Of a DNA stretch of 64,000 nt, positions 37,761 through 49,418 are shown piece by piece; within the stretch, counting starts at the first letter, position 1, and every line of letters starts with the position of its first letter. Position numbers and translations under genes: made by a program. Origin of the DNA: Pseudoscleropodium purum. Its lineage: Eukaryota; Streptophyta; Bryopsida; Hypnales; Brachytheciaceae. Below the pieces are notes generated by a model. That model did no database searches. It was not told the origin of the DNA and was given only the letters and a program-made list of their open reading frames with translations. The stretch is taken from the NCBI GenBank assembly GCA_963969395.1, contig OZ017796.1, forward strand, positions 14,386,501 to 14,450,500, given 5' to 3'.

Positions 37761-40751
37761 ATGCACCAGGAGCAGCAACAGTCACACCGTCGCCTGCGCA
37801 TGGCAATGGCGTCGGCTCCAGGGACATCATCCTCGGCATGTGTAACATGCCGAGTGCTGCGCCGCAAGTGCACTACTCAGTGCCTGTTTGCCCCACACTT
37901 CCCTCCAGACCAACCCCAGAAGTTTGCTCATGTCCACAAGGTGCTCACATTCATTCCTTAGCTAACATTTGCATGATCCATGCTCCACACGCCCCCCCTG
38001 GGGACTTAGTGGTAGAATTAGTGGCTCCAATCAGTGCTACTAGCCTCAACATAAAATTGGGTATCCTGAGGAAATGATCTTTCGAAGTGAACCCTAGAGA
38101 TTCTTATCTACATGTTATGTACTGATACATCCAAGAAAGAAAAATTAGGTTACTCTGTTTACTACCGAGGAACTACATGATACGTACTTATATTTCTACG
38201 CCTCCACACCCATCCGTTGTCACAAAGATGTGTATGATCTGCAGTACATCAATCAGAAAGAGAATATACGTACCTAGCTTGATTGAAAGATTAGGTCACT
38301 CTACTTACTACCGAGGAACAACATGAAACGTACTTACATTTCTGCGCCGCCATACCAATCCATTGTCTCAAAGATGTGTATGAATCTGCAGTACAGAAAT
38401 CAGAGAGAGAATACGCGTGCCTTGCTTGATAGATTAATTAGGTTACTCTGTTTATTACCGAGGAACTAAATGGAACGTACTTATATTTCTGAATCTCCAT
38501 GCCAATCCATTGTCACAAAGAAGCATGTGAATCTGCAGTGCCGCAATCAGAGAGAGAGACTACGCGTACCTTGCTTGATCGAAAGATAGATTAACTCACA
38601 CGCTGCACTAGCCCCAGAGGATTGCGAGAGAATGTGAATAAAACATAATCCTCAGGAAGATCTATTGTAGTGGGTCATTGTGATAAACGGAAGATTGAAA
38701 GGGTGGAGAATTTGAAGGGGAATGATAGGTGTTCGGCGTCGCCAATGTCACCAAGATGCTGCATGAATTGCCGCCTCCGCAACGTGAAGATCGTGTAAAC
38801 TCGCTTGCTTATGAGGCTGATGCTCGCGTTCAAGATCACGTGTATGGCTGTGTTGGCTCCATCTCCGTCCTCCAGCATCACGTATTTCCTTTTTCCACTT
38901 GCACCTGGCACCTCCTCAAAAGCAGTAACATATTTGCCTGGGAGAGTCTGAAAAGCAAACCCTATTTCCAACTGTGTACATATAATAGCGGGGCCGCTGG
39001 AATTGAAGAGAGTTGCAGCTGAAGGTGGTGACAGCGCAGTTCACTAACCGCTTTCACTTGTTTCTGCTGCCATTCTGTCTTGGATTCCAAGAAAAATTCA
39101 GCTGCGTCACCAAGAGTTGGGACAAGGATTTTAGTGATGGCAAGAGGTGGGTATTCGAACCACTTCTACACACCACCAGGATGCTTGTATATACAAGACT
39201 TCAGCAGAACGAGAGTAACGTTGGTCATAGAGATCATGTTGGGGTAGTTCTACTAGCTCCCTCACATGGGCGTAGGAAGTGGGTGCTTTTATTGTTGTCA
39301 CCAGACTCTATGGGTACTACCGAACCAGAATTTCTACCTTCATTTTCACAACATCTGTCTTCTTCAAGAACTCGGTGGGTTGAAGTCTCCCACTCTTATT
39401 TAATAGTTCTAATATGGGAGATGCAGAGAAGTACATGTAGAGAGTGGTATGTGGACTCCTGGAGATATGGCGCATGATTTGTGAAGAATTATACTAGGAA
39501 GAGTTTGTTGCATTGTGGGGAAAGGGAGAGGGGGGTGAGGGGCAACACCAACATTGAACGAAGTAGTGTAAGTTTTCAACGCATTGAGGGGAACCACAAT
39601 TGAGAACTTTTCTCAAGAAGGGAGACCACAACCGAGAATTTTCCTCCCCAATTGACATGAGTCACCTTGTACAACACTTGGTTGAAATGATTTTCAACCT
39701 TTTAGCACCTACATTTTTCAACCCAACCCCTTCTACTCCCCCTTGTGCTCTACACTCTAGGATTGGGTAGACTACTCTGTGGGTAAGTTACAAGTTGTAA
39801 CTTACATTTTTGGCACCATGGGCCCAAATTGCACCATTTCAAAATAAATTTCTACTTTTCACCAAGTAAAAGTAATCTTTTTTGGCCAGAAATTTTCCAT
39901 ATCTATTAAAAATGTGGATGAAGTCACCAAGTTTGGATGAAAAAGTGCATGAATATGATTGAAAAGTGTTTTTTAGTCCAAAAGATGGATGAATGTAGGA
40001 ATACAATGCTTCACTAAATTTTAAGTGATCGCCATCTCGGCACTTTCTCAGAAAGTAAAAAAAAAGGGTTGGTTACAACAATGTTGCCAGAGACAAGACG
40101 AGTCTTCTCATCACAGTTTCCGCTTGCAATGCAGCAACCAGTTAACACTCTGCACGTACGTTGTCACGTCGTCGTCACCTTCAGAGAGGCTAGTCTCTGA
40201 GCATCATTCAGTGTCGCCATCACTTCCGTGCTCGTCCTCCAAGGTATCAAGTACCACAACCTTGAAAAATTCAGCTCTCAGTCTCTCACTGTTTCCCCAG
40301 TGCTACGCTGCTACAGTAGCTTTTCTCCCACAAGTGTTCAGAAGAACAACCCTGATTCGATTGCAGACCCCCAAACCAGTATCAGTCAGACAATTCAAGT
40401 TACTTGTGCATCTGTCATGTGTCATTGGAAAGCCTTGCCAAGGACTTTGATTAGATACTTGACAGGCATAAGTGTAGTGGAGAGGAGTGGAGAAAGGATG
40501 AGAGACAGAATAAGTTTAAGGAACGTACGCAGCAGAGAATGTTGAACGGAGGGGTCTAAAAGGTGGCGCACCTACAGGCGCAACTGGCACTGGCGACCTC
40601 AGAGATCACCGGGCTGCGTGAAACCTTTGCAATTACTGCTGCAGCAGCTGCTTTCATCTCAACCGACAACAGTGGTGCTGCTGTTGCCCCCGACCCCGGA
40701 GCTCTCTTGATGGCGGCTCTCTTGCTCCGTCAGCTGATCCTATTTCAGTGA
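37761..40751 (+). CDS. LBD (LOB-domain) transcription factor, class I
   Basis: Exons 37761-37940, 38729-38881 and 40563-40751, all phase 0, give 173 residues. The LOB domain is complete. It has a CX2CX6CX3C zinc motif at Cys27, Cys30, Cys37 and Cys41 (CVTCRVLRRKCTTQC), FAPHFPPDQPQKFAHVHK, then VFGVANVTKMLHELP (GAS block) across the first intron, and a coiled-coil LX6LX3LX6L-like end (VYGCVGSISVLQHH joined to VAHLQAQLALA) across the second. LBD proteins are nuclear, plant-specific DNA-binding regulators of organ boundaries and development. Start: ATG at 37761, with a second in-frame ATG at 37800. In the last exon the frame used ends in hydrophobic residues at 40751, while another frame carries a more normal tail (SLAPSADPISVNPAAAASSV) to a stop at 40826-40828, so a one-base indel near 40700 is suspected. 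Intron 1 holds three tandem repeats. Confidence 0.88.
38145..38595 (+). repeat. Three tandem copies of a 147-bp unit in LBD intron 1
   Basis: Units start near 38145, 38291 and 38438 with TTAGGTTACTCTGTTTACTA or close variants. Each then shows CCGAGGAAC, ACGTACTTA.ATTTCTG, CAATCCATTGTC.CAAAGA, ATCTGCAGT and AATCAGAGAGAGA. They are about 85-90 percent alike by eye. Confidence 0.85.
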
Positions 40752-40829
40752 ACCCTGCTGCTGCTGCTTCTTCTGTAACAGAAGAATTACCACAACAACC
40801 GGTACTTGCAAGCATTATGTCAAGGTAAC

Positions 40830-41548
40830 TCTCTAGTCCTCTATCTTGTGAACATTCTCCACCACTGCTTCTGCTCTGACAAACTTAGAGGAAAAAATGA
40901 CGGATTTGAGCAAAGTAATGACAACATTCCTGTACCTGTGAAGTTTTGGTAGATGTCCTGCACAAGCACGTCCATGGTACGTCCGAGTGTACATATTCAA
41001 ATTAAAATGATTGCCAAGTGTCGTCTCTCGTAACAAATGTTGCTACGTACTTAGAACCTGCTGTCTTGTTCATCTGTTCATGACTCAGAACTCGCTACTG
41101 AATCAAAATTTATGAATCTTTAAGATCTGACAGTCTTGCTTCAGTTTCAGAGGAGAGAGCTGTGTCGAATAACCTTCTCGGGTCTCCTGACCCTCAACTG
41201 CTTATCTAGTTTGCACATATAAGACCTCACGACATCGAGATATATATGGTCGGCCACGGTGGCCATCAAAGGGCGAACAATACGTACGGGGATGAACGAG
41301 GGGGTTACAGGAGGCACAATACGACCGACTTGGAATACAAAACTGACAAAACGAACTCATTTATAATAACAATTGAAAGAATACAAGCAAATTGAAAATT
41401 ATAAATGCGTCATTCACATTTGCTAGTGCCAACTAGTTGCAAGGAAGCAACATCCTGAAGCTATCACTTTGTAGTTTACACGAGTGTATATGCACAAGTT
41501 TGTACTATGAAAATGCTGATTTCTTCAAGCCTACATAGACAGTTCACA
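40830..41548. other. Convergent intergenic region between LBD and PAO
   Basis: About 0.7 kb between two converging genes, expected to contain both 3' UTRs. No gene or defined repeat seen. Confidence 0.5.
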
Positions 41549-44500
41549 TTAGTCGATCTCAGAATGCACGTAGTCCTTAAAAACAAAATTCTTTTCTTTT
41601 TCCTTCACAGTGTAAGCCAAGGCTGCACTGATTACAGCTCCAGCGGCCAGAATCAATCGGACAGTAAAATCTGGGGGGACACCTGCTCCAGCAGCCAAAA
41701 CAACAGTACTTGCCCACAGTATCTTTTGCAACCGCTGGAAATCTTTTTGTGCCTTTCGACAGGAGGAACATATCAGAGTGTGCTGCTCAGCCCGATCCAG
41801 CATCTGCAATCCAAGATATAATCAGAAGTAGTTTTAAAAGGATGTCTTAAGCCTTTAAGAAGGAAGTCTTACAATTCAGAACAATACAAGAAATGTTGTG
41901 CCAACAGGGGAGACCAAGGACATTAATGATGATTGTGATCAAAGATAGGGACAACAAACTCGCCACCCTAAAATCTTAGATAATGGGAACATATTGATTA
42001 AGAGAAAGTAGATTACCTAAAATCTATTTATCAGTTTTGAATCATTTCCCAATAAAACTGTGCACCATCGTAGTTTTTGAATACAGTGACCAAATGACAC
42101 ATTCATTGGACGGTCGAAATCCTCCTTGATTCCCAAACAAGAGCATATAACAATTTGACCACTCGAACAGGAACGGTTCTCGTCGCCAAAAGTGACGATT
42201 ATGGGTGCCCCTACCTTAGTGAGAAATAATGAGACTTAAAAGAACAAGGCAGAGAGAAAACCTCGCGCTTCGATAGAACAGTGGAGGGGGGAGGTTGTCC
42301 AACTTTGGCCTCCGGAAACCATTCAGGCCCTCCTTTTCCATGCCTTTTCAACCAGTTACGGAAAGCAAGGACAAACCGATCAGCCTGTGTAGGTGTAAAC
42401 GTCAGCTTGGTGTAGTTGGCATTCACGTCCCCGCCCTGTGACAAAAAGCCCTTCTCTTGGCCTTGCAGTACAATCATGTCTCCGTCATACACCAAATTCG
42501 ATGTCCAATGCTCGTGCCATCTTGGAGTGAGCTGCACATGCGGAAACGTAATCAGATCTAGTTTCTAGTTCGAGTTTGATTCTTCAGCACCAAAAGGTTG
42601 ATCGAATTATCAGTCTCTCAAACCTAGTCTTTGAGCATGGCATGCAGTGGGGAAGTGAAAACTGCAGGAATGGACACCAATTGTAACTGACATACCTGCC
42701 ACCATTTATTGCCTGGCATCGTAAATTGGAAAAAATTCCGAGCACTGCATACAATGGACCTAGTCTTTCCCGGCGCCATAGGAATGTTGAAAGAGCATAT
42801 TAGAATCTCCCACTTTTGGTCTCCTAAAATGGGAAGCTTAACAGGCAGTTCAATCCTGCAACGTCAGTTTATTCAGCCCTCAGTCTGACTTGTCTTAGTT
42901 CACGAACTAACGCCACAGACAGAGCGTTTCTAAAAGATCTCTGAACCATTCAGAAACCTCATCGCTCCCCTTTCATTCAGTTCAACACTGCGTTTCTCAA
43001 TTAGGTTTTGATAAACATCTCAAAGACAGAGATTACAGAAAAAAAACAAGGTAACAAGAAGAAAGAGTTCCTCGCCAATCTGTATTGATACGTCAACATA
43101 CAGCAAAGATGCAATATCACGTACTTGTTGTAGAAGTAGCAAGGTGGGTAAAAACCACTGGAGATCGTTGGAGTGTCATTGTTTGCACCCGCAAAACCCC
43201 AGTACCCACTTTTAGATACCTTGAAGGGCAACGGCTTGGCCCTGTCCCTTCTCCCGGTCACTTTGTGATGGGCAAAGTCAATGTGCGAAGGATCTGAGAC
43301 GTTCTCCATTAGAGTGTCGTACCCGTAGAACAAGTCCCGCTGTATTGTTACGGTTGAGAATCTGGGGTCACTGAACTCTGCAGGCAGCCTGCCAAATGAA
43401 AGCATCAGAGTATGCGAAATGATTCAATGAATATGAAATTTATGAAGGAGGTTCATAAAATTGTCAATTAATATACTTGAATTTTTTCAATTTTTCCAAA
43501 ATCAATTTCGTAGATTAGAGTGAATTTTGAATATATGTCACACATGTGATATTTGGGATTTTCAATCCTATTGAGTGCTCATTGTGAAGAATTTAGAGCA
43601 AACTTCCACTATGCGTGAAATAGACGGTGTTCTGGTTTTGAGCACTGAGACTCCGATTAAGCCCCAAGTATGTCATCACAATCCCTACATTTGCAAGATT
43701 TAACTGAAAGTCACATTGGAGCAATTCCAATTCAGCATTCTTGGTCTACATTCAACTTCCTAGCATGTCCAATCCTTAATCCATAAGCGCCCAAGTGAAA
43801 GATAGAACGACCACTTCGGAACCTAATACTTGATTATGGTAACTTTCAGAACATATATCTTTCGTCTGAAAACGTAGGTTCAGATTTCTTCTTCCTATTG
43901 GTACAATTTGTTACCTTCCTCGAAGGTTCCTCAATGATTCATTCCAGAACTCCTATATGGAAGTGGTCACTCTTGGTTATTTGAGCACTTGGGGTTAGGA
44001 ACACATATCATCCGGAAATTCAACACACAAACAATCTAAAGACGTCTAACCACGAAAGCAGAATGGTGAAGGAATTGTACATAGGCTGCGTGACTTTCGA
44101 TGCTCTCTCCCATCCTTTCTCATCAGGCCAAACAAACAACAAGCCTTGAGAAACACGCGTTGGATACGAGGCAGCACAGGCACGAGGCGAAAATCGAGCC
44201 TTGGCCTCCGGTCCCTCTTTGGCCGCCTGCGGAATGGCACCGCAACTCCCATCCCCTTGGAACGACCATCCATGGTAAGAGCATTGCAACATGCCTGATT
44301 CATCCAACCTCCCTTCCTGCTCATGACCAAATTAACTTCTTCAGCACAGACAAACATTCTCTCTGCAATTGTACACAAGCTCTGTTCAGTATCCTAGCCA
44401 ACCCTGAAGCCATCCATTAGCAGTATACTGATATTATTCAACCCCGAGCACTACCAGGTCTCCCACTTGTTTCCAAATGAACCATGTGAACTAATAGAGA

Positions 44501-45692
44501 ATCTAAGCCGGGGACATCCAATAATCGAAACCGACCCAAAATTGTCACCCTAAATTCTAAGAAACTGGGGTCGTATTAATTAGAAGAATGTACACCACGT
44601 ATGCAAGTATTGGTTTTAGGTCATCTGCCAATAAACCCTTTTGCATAAGATATCCAAATACACATTCTTTGGTGCGTTGAAATCCAATTTCATAAACATA
44701 CAAAAGTTGGACTACGCTCAGCTCTAAATGTGGTGATGGTGGGTGTCTTCACCTAACACCATGCACAGGAACAGTAATGCAAAAATCGCAAGTCAGTATC
44801 ATACCCAAAGGAGTAAGACATGACATGCATAAAATGAAGTCATTCCTTAATTGTCAATGGCCTTTCTGAACCTCAATAGATCGCATTTTGAGCAAATAAA
44901 AAAGGCGATGATTTGAAGCATTCCACCAAAATCTTTCGAATTGTGAGTGCAGGGTCCTAATATGTGTGTGTACGGTCGAATATGTGTGAGATGAATCCAA
45001 AAAGAAACGAAAATAAAACAATTCCCCGATGCAGAACACCACAGAAATTCAAAAAAAGCCAGAGACAACTCATGTGCAGGGTCCAAATTAGGTCATATCT
45101 GCAATTCAACCCTCAGCACCCACCTCCACCCAAACAACTTTGCAGCTCTTACCGAGAGCGGCGCCAGTCGATGCGGGCACTTATCGAGAAACACTCTCCA
45201 CTCGCCTTGCTTGTCCTTCCACACGACGAGTTCCCTGCCCAGCAACTGAAAGGCGGTGGGCACGGAGGGATCCAAATCCTCGATCAAGGACACGGGGTAC
45301 CAGTGATCCTTCCACACAAACACGCCATCACTACTCTTCTCCTCCTCCTGCTCTTGTGATTTCTCTTCGCCGCCATCCTGCTTCAACGCCTCCTCCATGC
45401 CCACGCTGGGCTCCCCGGTCTCCTTGGAAGTGTCAGGGTTCACGGGCGGCCATGGTGGGGGCGCAATGGTCGCCACAGGGGTGGAAGGTTTGACTGCTCT
45501 CGCCTGGGATGAACCTCCTCCGCCATGTCTGCACTGGAGTTTCAATTTCTTGGATTGGGGGCTCTCAAAGAACGAGGAGCTTGCGTAATTGATAGACTTT
45601 GGGGATGCGCTTGAGGTCCAGACGCAGGAGACAGGCGATGACGACGGTCTTCGAGCAGAGGTCACCCAGAGGGCCGAGGTGGTTGCAGCCAT
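41549..45692 (-). CDS. PAO: Pheophorbide a oxygenase (PAO/ACD1)
   Basis: Six exons on the minus strand (45153-45692, 44081-44316, 43125-43388, 42696-42855, 42262-42531, 41549-41803) join in frame to 574 residues. PAO is a Rieske-type monooxygenase of the chloroplast envelope that opens the ring of pheophorbide a during chlorophyll breakdown. Residues 1 to about 60 are a Ser/Arg-rich transit peptide. The Rieske ligands are Cys172, His174, Cys192 and His195 (CPHRLAPL, CSYHGW). The mononuclear iron motif is NVSDPSHIDFAHH with Asp291, His294 and His299. A CSSC pair (502-505) and two C-terminal membrane spans precede KNFVFKDYVHSEID. Phrases such as FYGYDTLMENV and YDGDMIVLQGQEK fit true PAO better than its relatives TIC55 and PTC52. 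ATG 45692 sits in a good context (GCCGCCATGG). An acidic linker at about 105-125 makes it longer than the roughly 540 residues usual in flowering plants. The gene is intact. Confidence 0.95.
41930..42200 (-). repeat. Dispersed repeat in the last PAO intron
   Basis: CGCCACCCTAAAATCTTAGA, ATATTGATTAAGAGAA, TCATTTCCCAATAAA and ACACATTCATTGGACGGTCG match in order the segment at 44535-44745 in the first PAO intron, allowing for divergence. Orientation of the family is arbitrary. Confidence 0.6.
44535..44745 (-). repeat. Dispersed repeat in the first PAO intron
   Basis: Second intronic copy of the family at 41930-42200: TGTCACCCTAAATTCTAAGA, GTATTAATTAGAAGAA, TCATCTGCCAATAAA, ACACATTCTTTGGTGCGTTG. 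A shorter relative with CATTCTTTGGTGCATTGAAA lies near 59657. Confidence 0.6.
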
Positions 45693-47271
45693 GGCGGCCA
45701 CAGCTTGATGGAAACAAGGATCCTGATGTAATTCACACTGCGATACTAAATCAAATGGACAGGGAACTCAAGGAAGCCCTAATTGTGAGCTACTCGTGTC
45801 AAAAAAAAGCTTCAAATTTGGCAACCGAGACAATTTCCTACTGCAATCTAACGAAACGTGGGTGTAGATCGAACTAGGGCAAAGGCTCCATAGCTGGGTA
45901 ACCGTGCATGTGGGTTTTGCTCCCACGCACACGAAAAGTGCCAAAGACGCGAATGAGCTGGAAACTTTACGGCCGTTGGATGGATGTGTGCATCACCGCT
46001 TTTGGGTCGGTAGCGTAAGTTACTGACCCATTTTCATAATCCTAGAACTGACCTGTAGTTTAGGGTAGACACACTTTGGTAAGGCACGAGGAGAAGATAT
46101 CCATTGATGAGTTCACATGAAACTACAGTACCGGCGGACACAAATGTTAGTAGTAACTGAATGAGCTGTTCGGGGAACCATTAACTTAGCTCTTTTAGTT
46201 TGGGTGCAAGGCGAGTGGCAGTTTTCATCCCCCTTCGATCTCAAATTTCTCCCTCTGGATGGCATAAACTGTCGCTGTTCTTCTTTGTGAAGGACTGAAC
46301 AACTGGCGCATTTGAATCCCATTGTCGTCAGCATCAGTTGTTTACAGGAGGACTGCAAATTTTACATGTGAATCAAATTGCTCAGGATCTCGCTGGCGAA
46401 AATACATAGAGTACCATCAAACATAGCGCCAAAGAAGTAGCAGTGTATGAAGAGTAACTGACATTGTAACCCCAAATTGGCAAGGGTATGCCCTCATGAC
46501 ATCAGGACCACAGACTGAGTTGGTCATGGCGGCCGTGGTCAGAGGTACTAAAATTATGTATGCTCACTGACCTGGGTTGGGGGCTTTACAGGAGGTGCAA
46601 TTATTCGTGACTGAAAGAAGTAGCAGCTTCAAAGATTTCTGTGGAGCGACCAAAGGTATGCTGCAACTGGTACGCTTCTCAGAGTCACATACCAGGTCGA
46701 CATACCACCATGAAATTCGTTACTGATCTCCCTCGTGTAACCTACGATGTCAAGTGGCTGGCATCCTACAGGATGTCAATAATGTTGAAATCGCATTGGG
46801 ATTGATGAGTGACAAAATTGTCAATAGTAGGCAGCAGTTCGTACCCTCGATCAATAAAAGAGACCGCTGAATTTCTCGATGGTGAAGGTCATAGAAGTAC
46901 ATGTTTGAAGTTATGAATGCAACGGTCGGACATTCGAGTTCATGTCAGAATCTTATGACTCTTCGACGTCCAAGATTGTCAGGACACCATGCCATTTGCA
47001 GGTGTGTGTCTCTGTCAAGCAGAGGGACCATCAATCATGCATTTTATGACTCAATTTTTATTTTTTTCCATTCATTTTTGGAACAAGTTAAAATGAATTT
47101 ATTGCTAAGAGTCCCGTACGCTTCTTACCCTATGTTGCCATCTGTGGCGCTTCTTTGAATGCTTGACAGATCCCATTTCTGTTTGATCACAAGGACCAGC
47201 ACACAGGAAACAGGAGGGGTGACGAAATGATGAGCCCGCCGAGACTGTCTGTCAAAGCACCGACAAACCCC
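45693..47271. promoter_or_regulatory. Shared upstream region between PAO (-) and OEP16 (+)
   Basis: 1.58 kb separates the two start codons of divergently oriented genes. It must contain both promoters and 5' UTRs. Minus-strand frames inside it have no recognisable domain. No single motif could be assigned with confidence. Confidence 0.5.
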
Positions 47272-49418
47272 ATGGATTATCTCATGGACACAGGGAATCC
47301 AACGCTTAATTGTACCCTCGATGGTGTTCTCAAGATCAGCGGGGTACAGCTTTATCTGCAACCATTATTTGCCTCTGTATAGGTTTTGGATAGGCCGTCA
47401 GCGCATTGTACAAGTGACGTTACAGATCGCAGTATTGACATCTTTTCCATTTTTGTGAAACAGATGGGGTGAACACCCATTACTAGGATAAGAAATGAAC
47501 ATACTGACATGGAATCTCTCCGAAAAATACTTACTCTGGTTAAATCCTGTATTCTGGCAGTTTGTCGTCTTATTTCGGTCATTCTAATTCTGCAGCAAGC
47601 CATGAAGTGTGGGTACAGGTGCATTAGGGCTTGTCTTTCTTTCCTACTATATCGTTGTAACTTAGATGACGGGTGACTGATCCGAAGTGGCCAAGGCAAT
47701 GCACGCAGGTTGGGGCTGCTCATGCGGCTTCGCAAGAAGCGTACAGTTTGATGAGGAAAGGTATCGAGTTCTACAAATCAGGCTCCCAGATACATTCCCT
47801 GCCTATCGATCGTACGTCCTCTTCCATCATCATGGAACTGTGAATCCTTTTAACATACAGAAGTTAGTGCTTTCAAGAGGTCTACCCTAGCTTCTCAACT
47901 GGTCGTCTGATGGATGCATGTGTTATCTCTAGTAATATGAAGTATTCTTTCCACGTCGTGTGTGCAAATTTGAACAAATCATAAGTTTATTCGCCAACTT
48001 CTATTTGATCTGGAGCTGTCACACGTGACGTGCTGACTAAAGTATAAAGAGGTCTTAATTCTCTTCGAAAACAATTATGCATTTTCCACAGATTCTTTGA
48101 CATGCGACTGTTGTGTACTTGGAATTGATGCAGATACTCCGACAGTAAGGCGAGACATAGAAAAAATCGTGAGATTCTCTCATGCTCGTCTTTAAAATTA
48201 CCAGATATTCAAAGTTCGCTACTTTCTTCAGACCCTGCTGTAATCATGCATGCTGGATGCGAAGGGATTTTTCCTTAAATGTGTGCATCAGTCGTAATCA
48301 TGCGAAGCTGCTAGAACAGCAAACAATTTGAAGTGAAAAGCGCCAGTTGGGATTGCTAGATTCTGTGAAGTGTCTAGTGGGAACGATCCTTGTTTCTCTG
48401 TAGACTCTGCATAGTTAGGTGAATCGAAGTCTTCTCTTTTCAGGAGTTACCTATACTCTTATAGGAGGATGAATAGCTCCTCACACTGAATACAGGAACT
48501 GAAGTGTTTGAAATAATAGTCTTTCATTTCATGAGTTCCTTAATCGGGTATTTTTGACGCAGATTGTGAAGGCTGGAAAAGAAGGCCTTCAATGGGGTAA
48601 TATAAAAATACATTCGTCTCTATTATTTTCGAACAGATTATTTCTTAATTAGATGACTGAGTTCAAAGAGCAGGAACACACGGGTAACCCACGAATCACA
48701 GCTAGATTGATTTGCATCTTGCAGGCATGGTAGCAGGGATGTATGCTGGGTTTGAATACGGTATGGAGAAGGCCCGAGGCAAGCAAGATTGGGTAATAAC
48801 ATCTTCCTGGACACATGTAGGCAGCAAGACGTAAACACTGATTATGTCCACCGTTAATAGGCGAAATTTGAAGCGGGCTCAAATTTGTGGCAAACAGCTA
48901 CGTGATTGTTTTACTTGCGAAAAACTCACGCAACTTACAATCTATGGACTGAAAAATGGACTAGCATGTATTGCTAATGGAATTCAATCTATGGAATGCT
49001 TTGGAAGGGATCGCAATGGAAGAAACCGATCGATATATGTGATTTGGTTCACAGATACATCTTTAAATTCTGACAGCCGAACCCATATAACAGTCTTTTA
49101 TCCTAAGTAGACAGACGATAATCTCTTGCTTGGAGTACAATCTATAAATTCTTTTGTAGGCGCAGGTCAAGTGGGTCGTACATCACAAGAGTTGTTGTTT
49201 ATTGTTCGGCACTGTATCTAGAAACAGAGCGTCAATGAGTTTTATCAATGGAGTATTTGTGGTGTTTTTATCTGCAGAAGAATGCAGCAGTTGGAGGTGC
49301 ACTGACAGGAGTAATGCTCTCCGTCTCCGACGGCAGGGTCTCTCAAGACAAAATGGTCCGAACCGCCCTCACTGCCAGTGCTTTAGCGACTGCTGCTGAT
49401 TTTCTCAAACTGCTCTAA
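47272..49418 (+). CDS. OEP16: Plastid outer envelope channel OEP16 (PRAT family)
   Basis: Six short exons (47272-47343, 47709-47760, 48134-48168, 48563-48596, 48725-48792, 49278-49418) join in frame to 133 residues, close to the roughly 146 of Arabidopsis OEP16-1. The parts follow the family order: NPTLNCTLDGVLKISG, then VGAAHAASQEAYSLMRK, a basic loop, AGKEGLQWGMVAGMYAGFEY, GMEKARGKQDW, and NAAVGGALTGVMLSVSDG to the C-terminal ATAADFLKLL. The Gly-rich segments are the four membrane helices of the PRAT (Tim17/22/23-like) fold. OEP16 forms an amino-acid-selective channel in the chloroplast outer envelope and has been linked to import of protochlorophyllide oxidoreductase A. Start: ATG 47272, with ATG 47284 next in frame; the second gives MDTGNP, very like the family. 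All splice sites are GT-AG. Confidence 0.9.

Noticed and set aside
38145..38595. Tandem array considered as a CRISPR array
   Set aside because: The units are 147 bp without a short repeat and unique spacers, and the setting is a plant intron.
40025..40545. Plus-strand frames of about 105-140 codons in LBD intron 2
   Set aside because: No domain is recognised, and the flanking exons join in phase without them.
45093..45152. Extension of PAO exon 1 past 45153
   Set aside because: GTAAGA at this point is a good donor, and the next exon continues the Rieske domain exactly.
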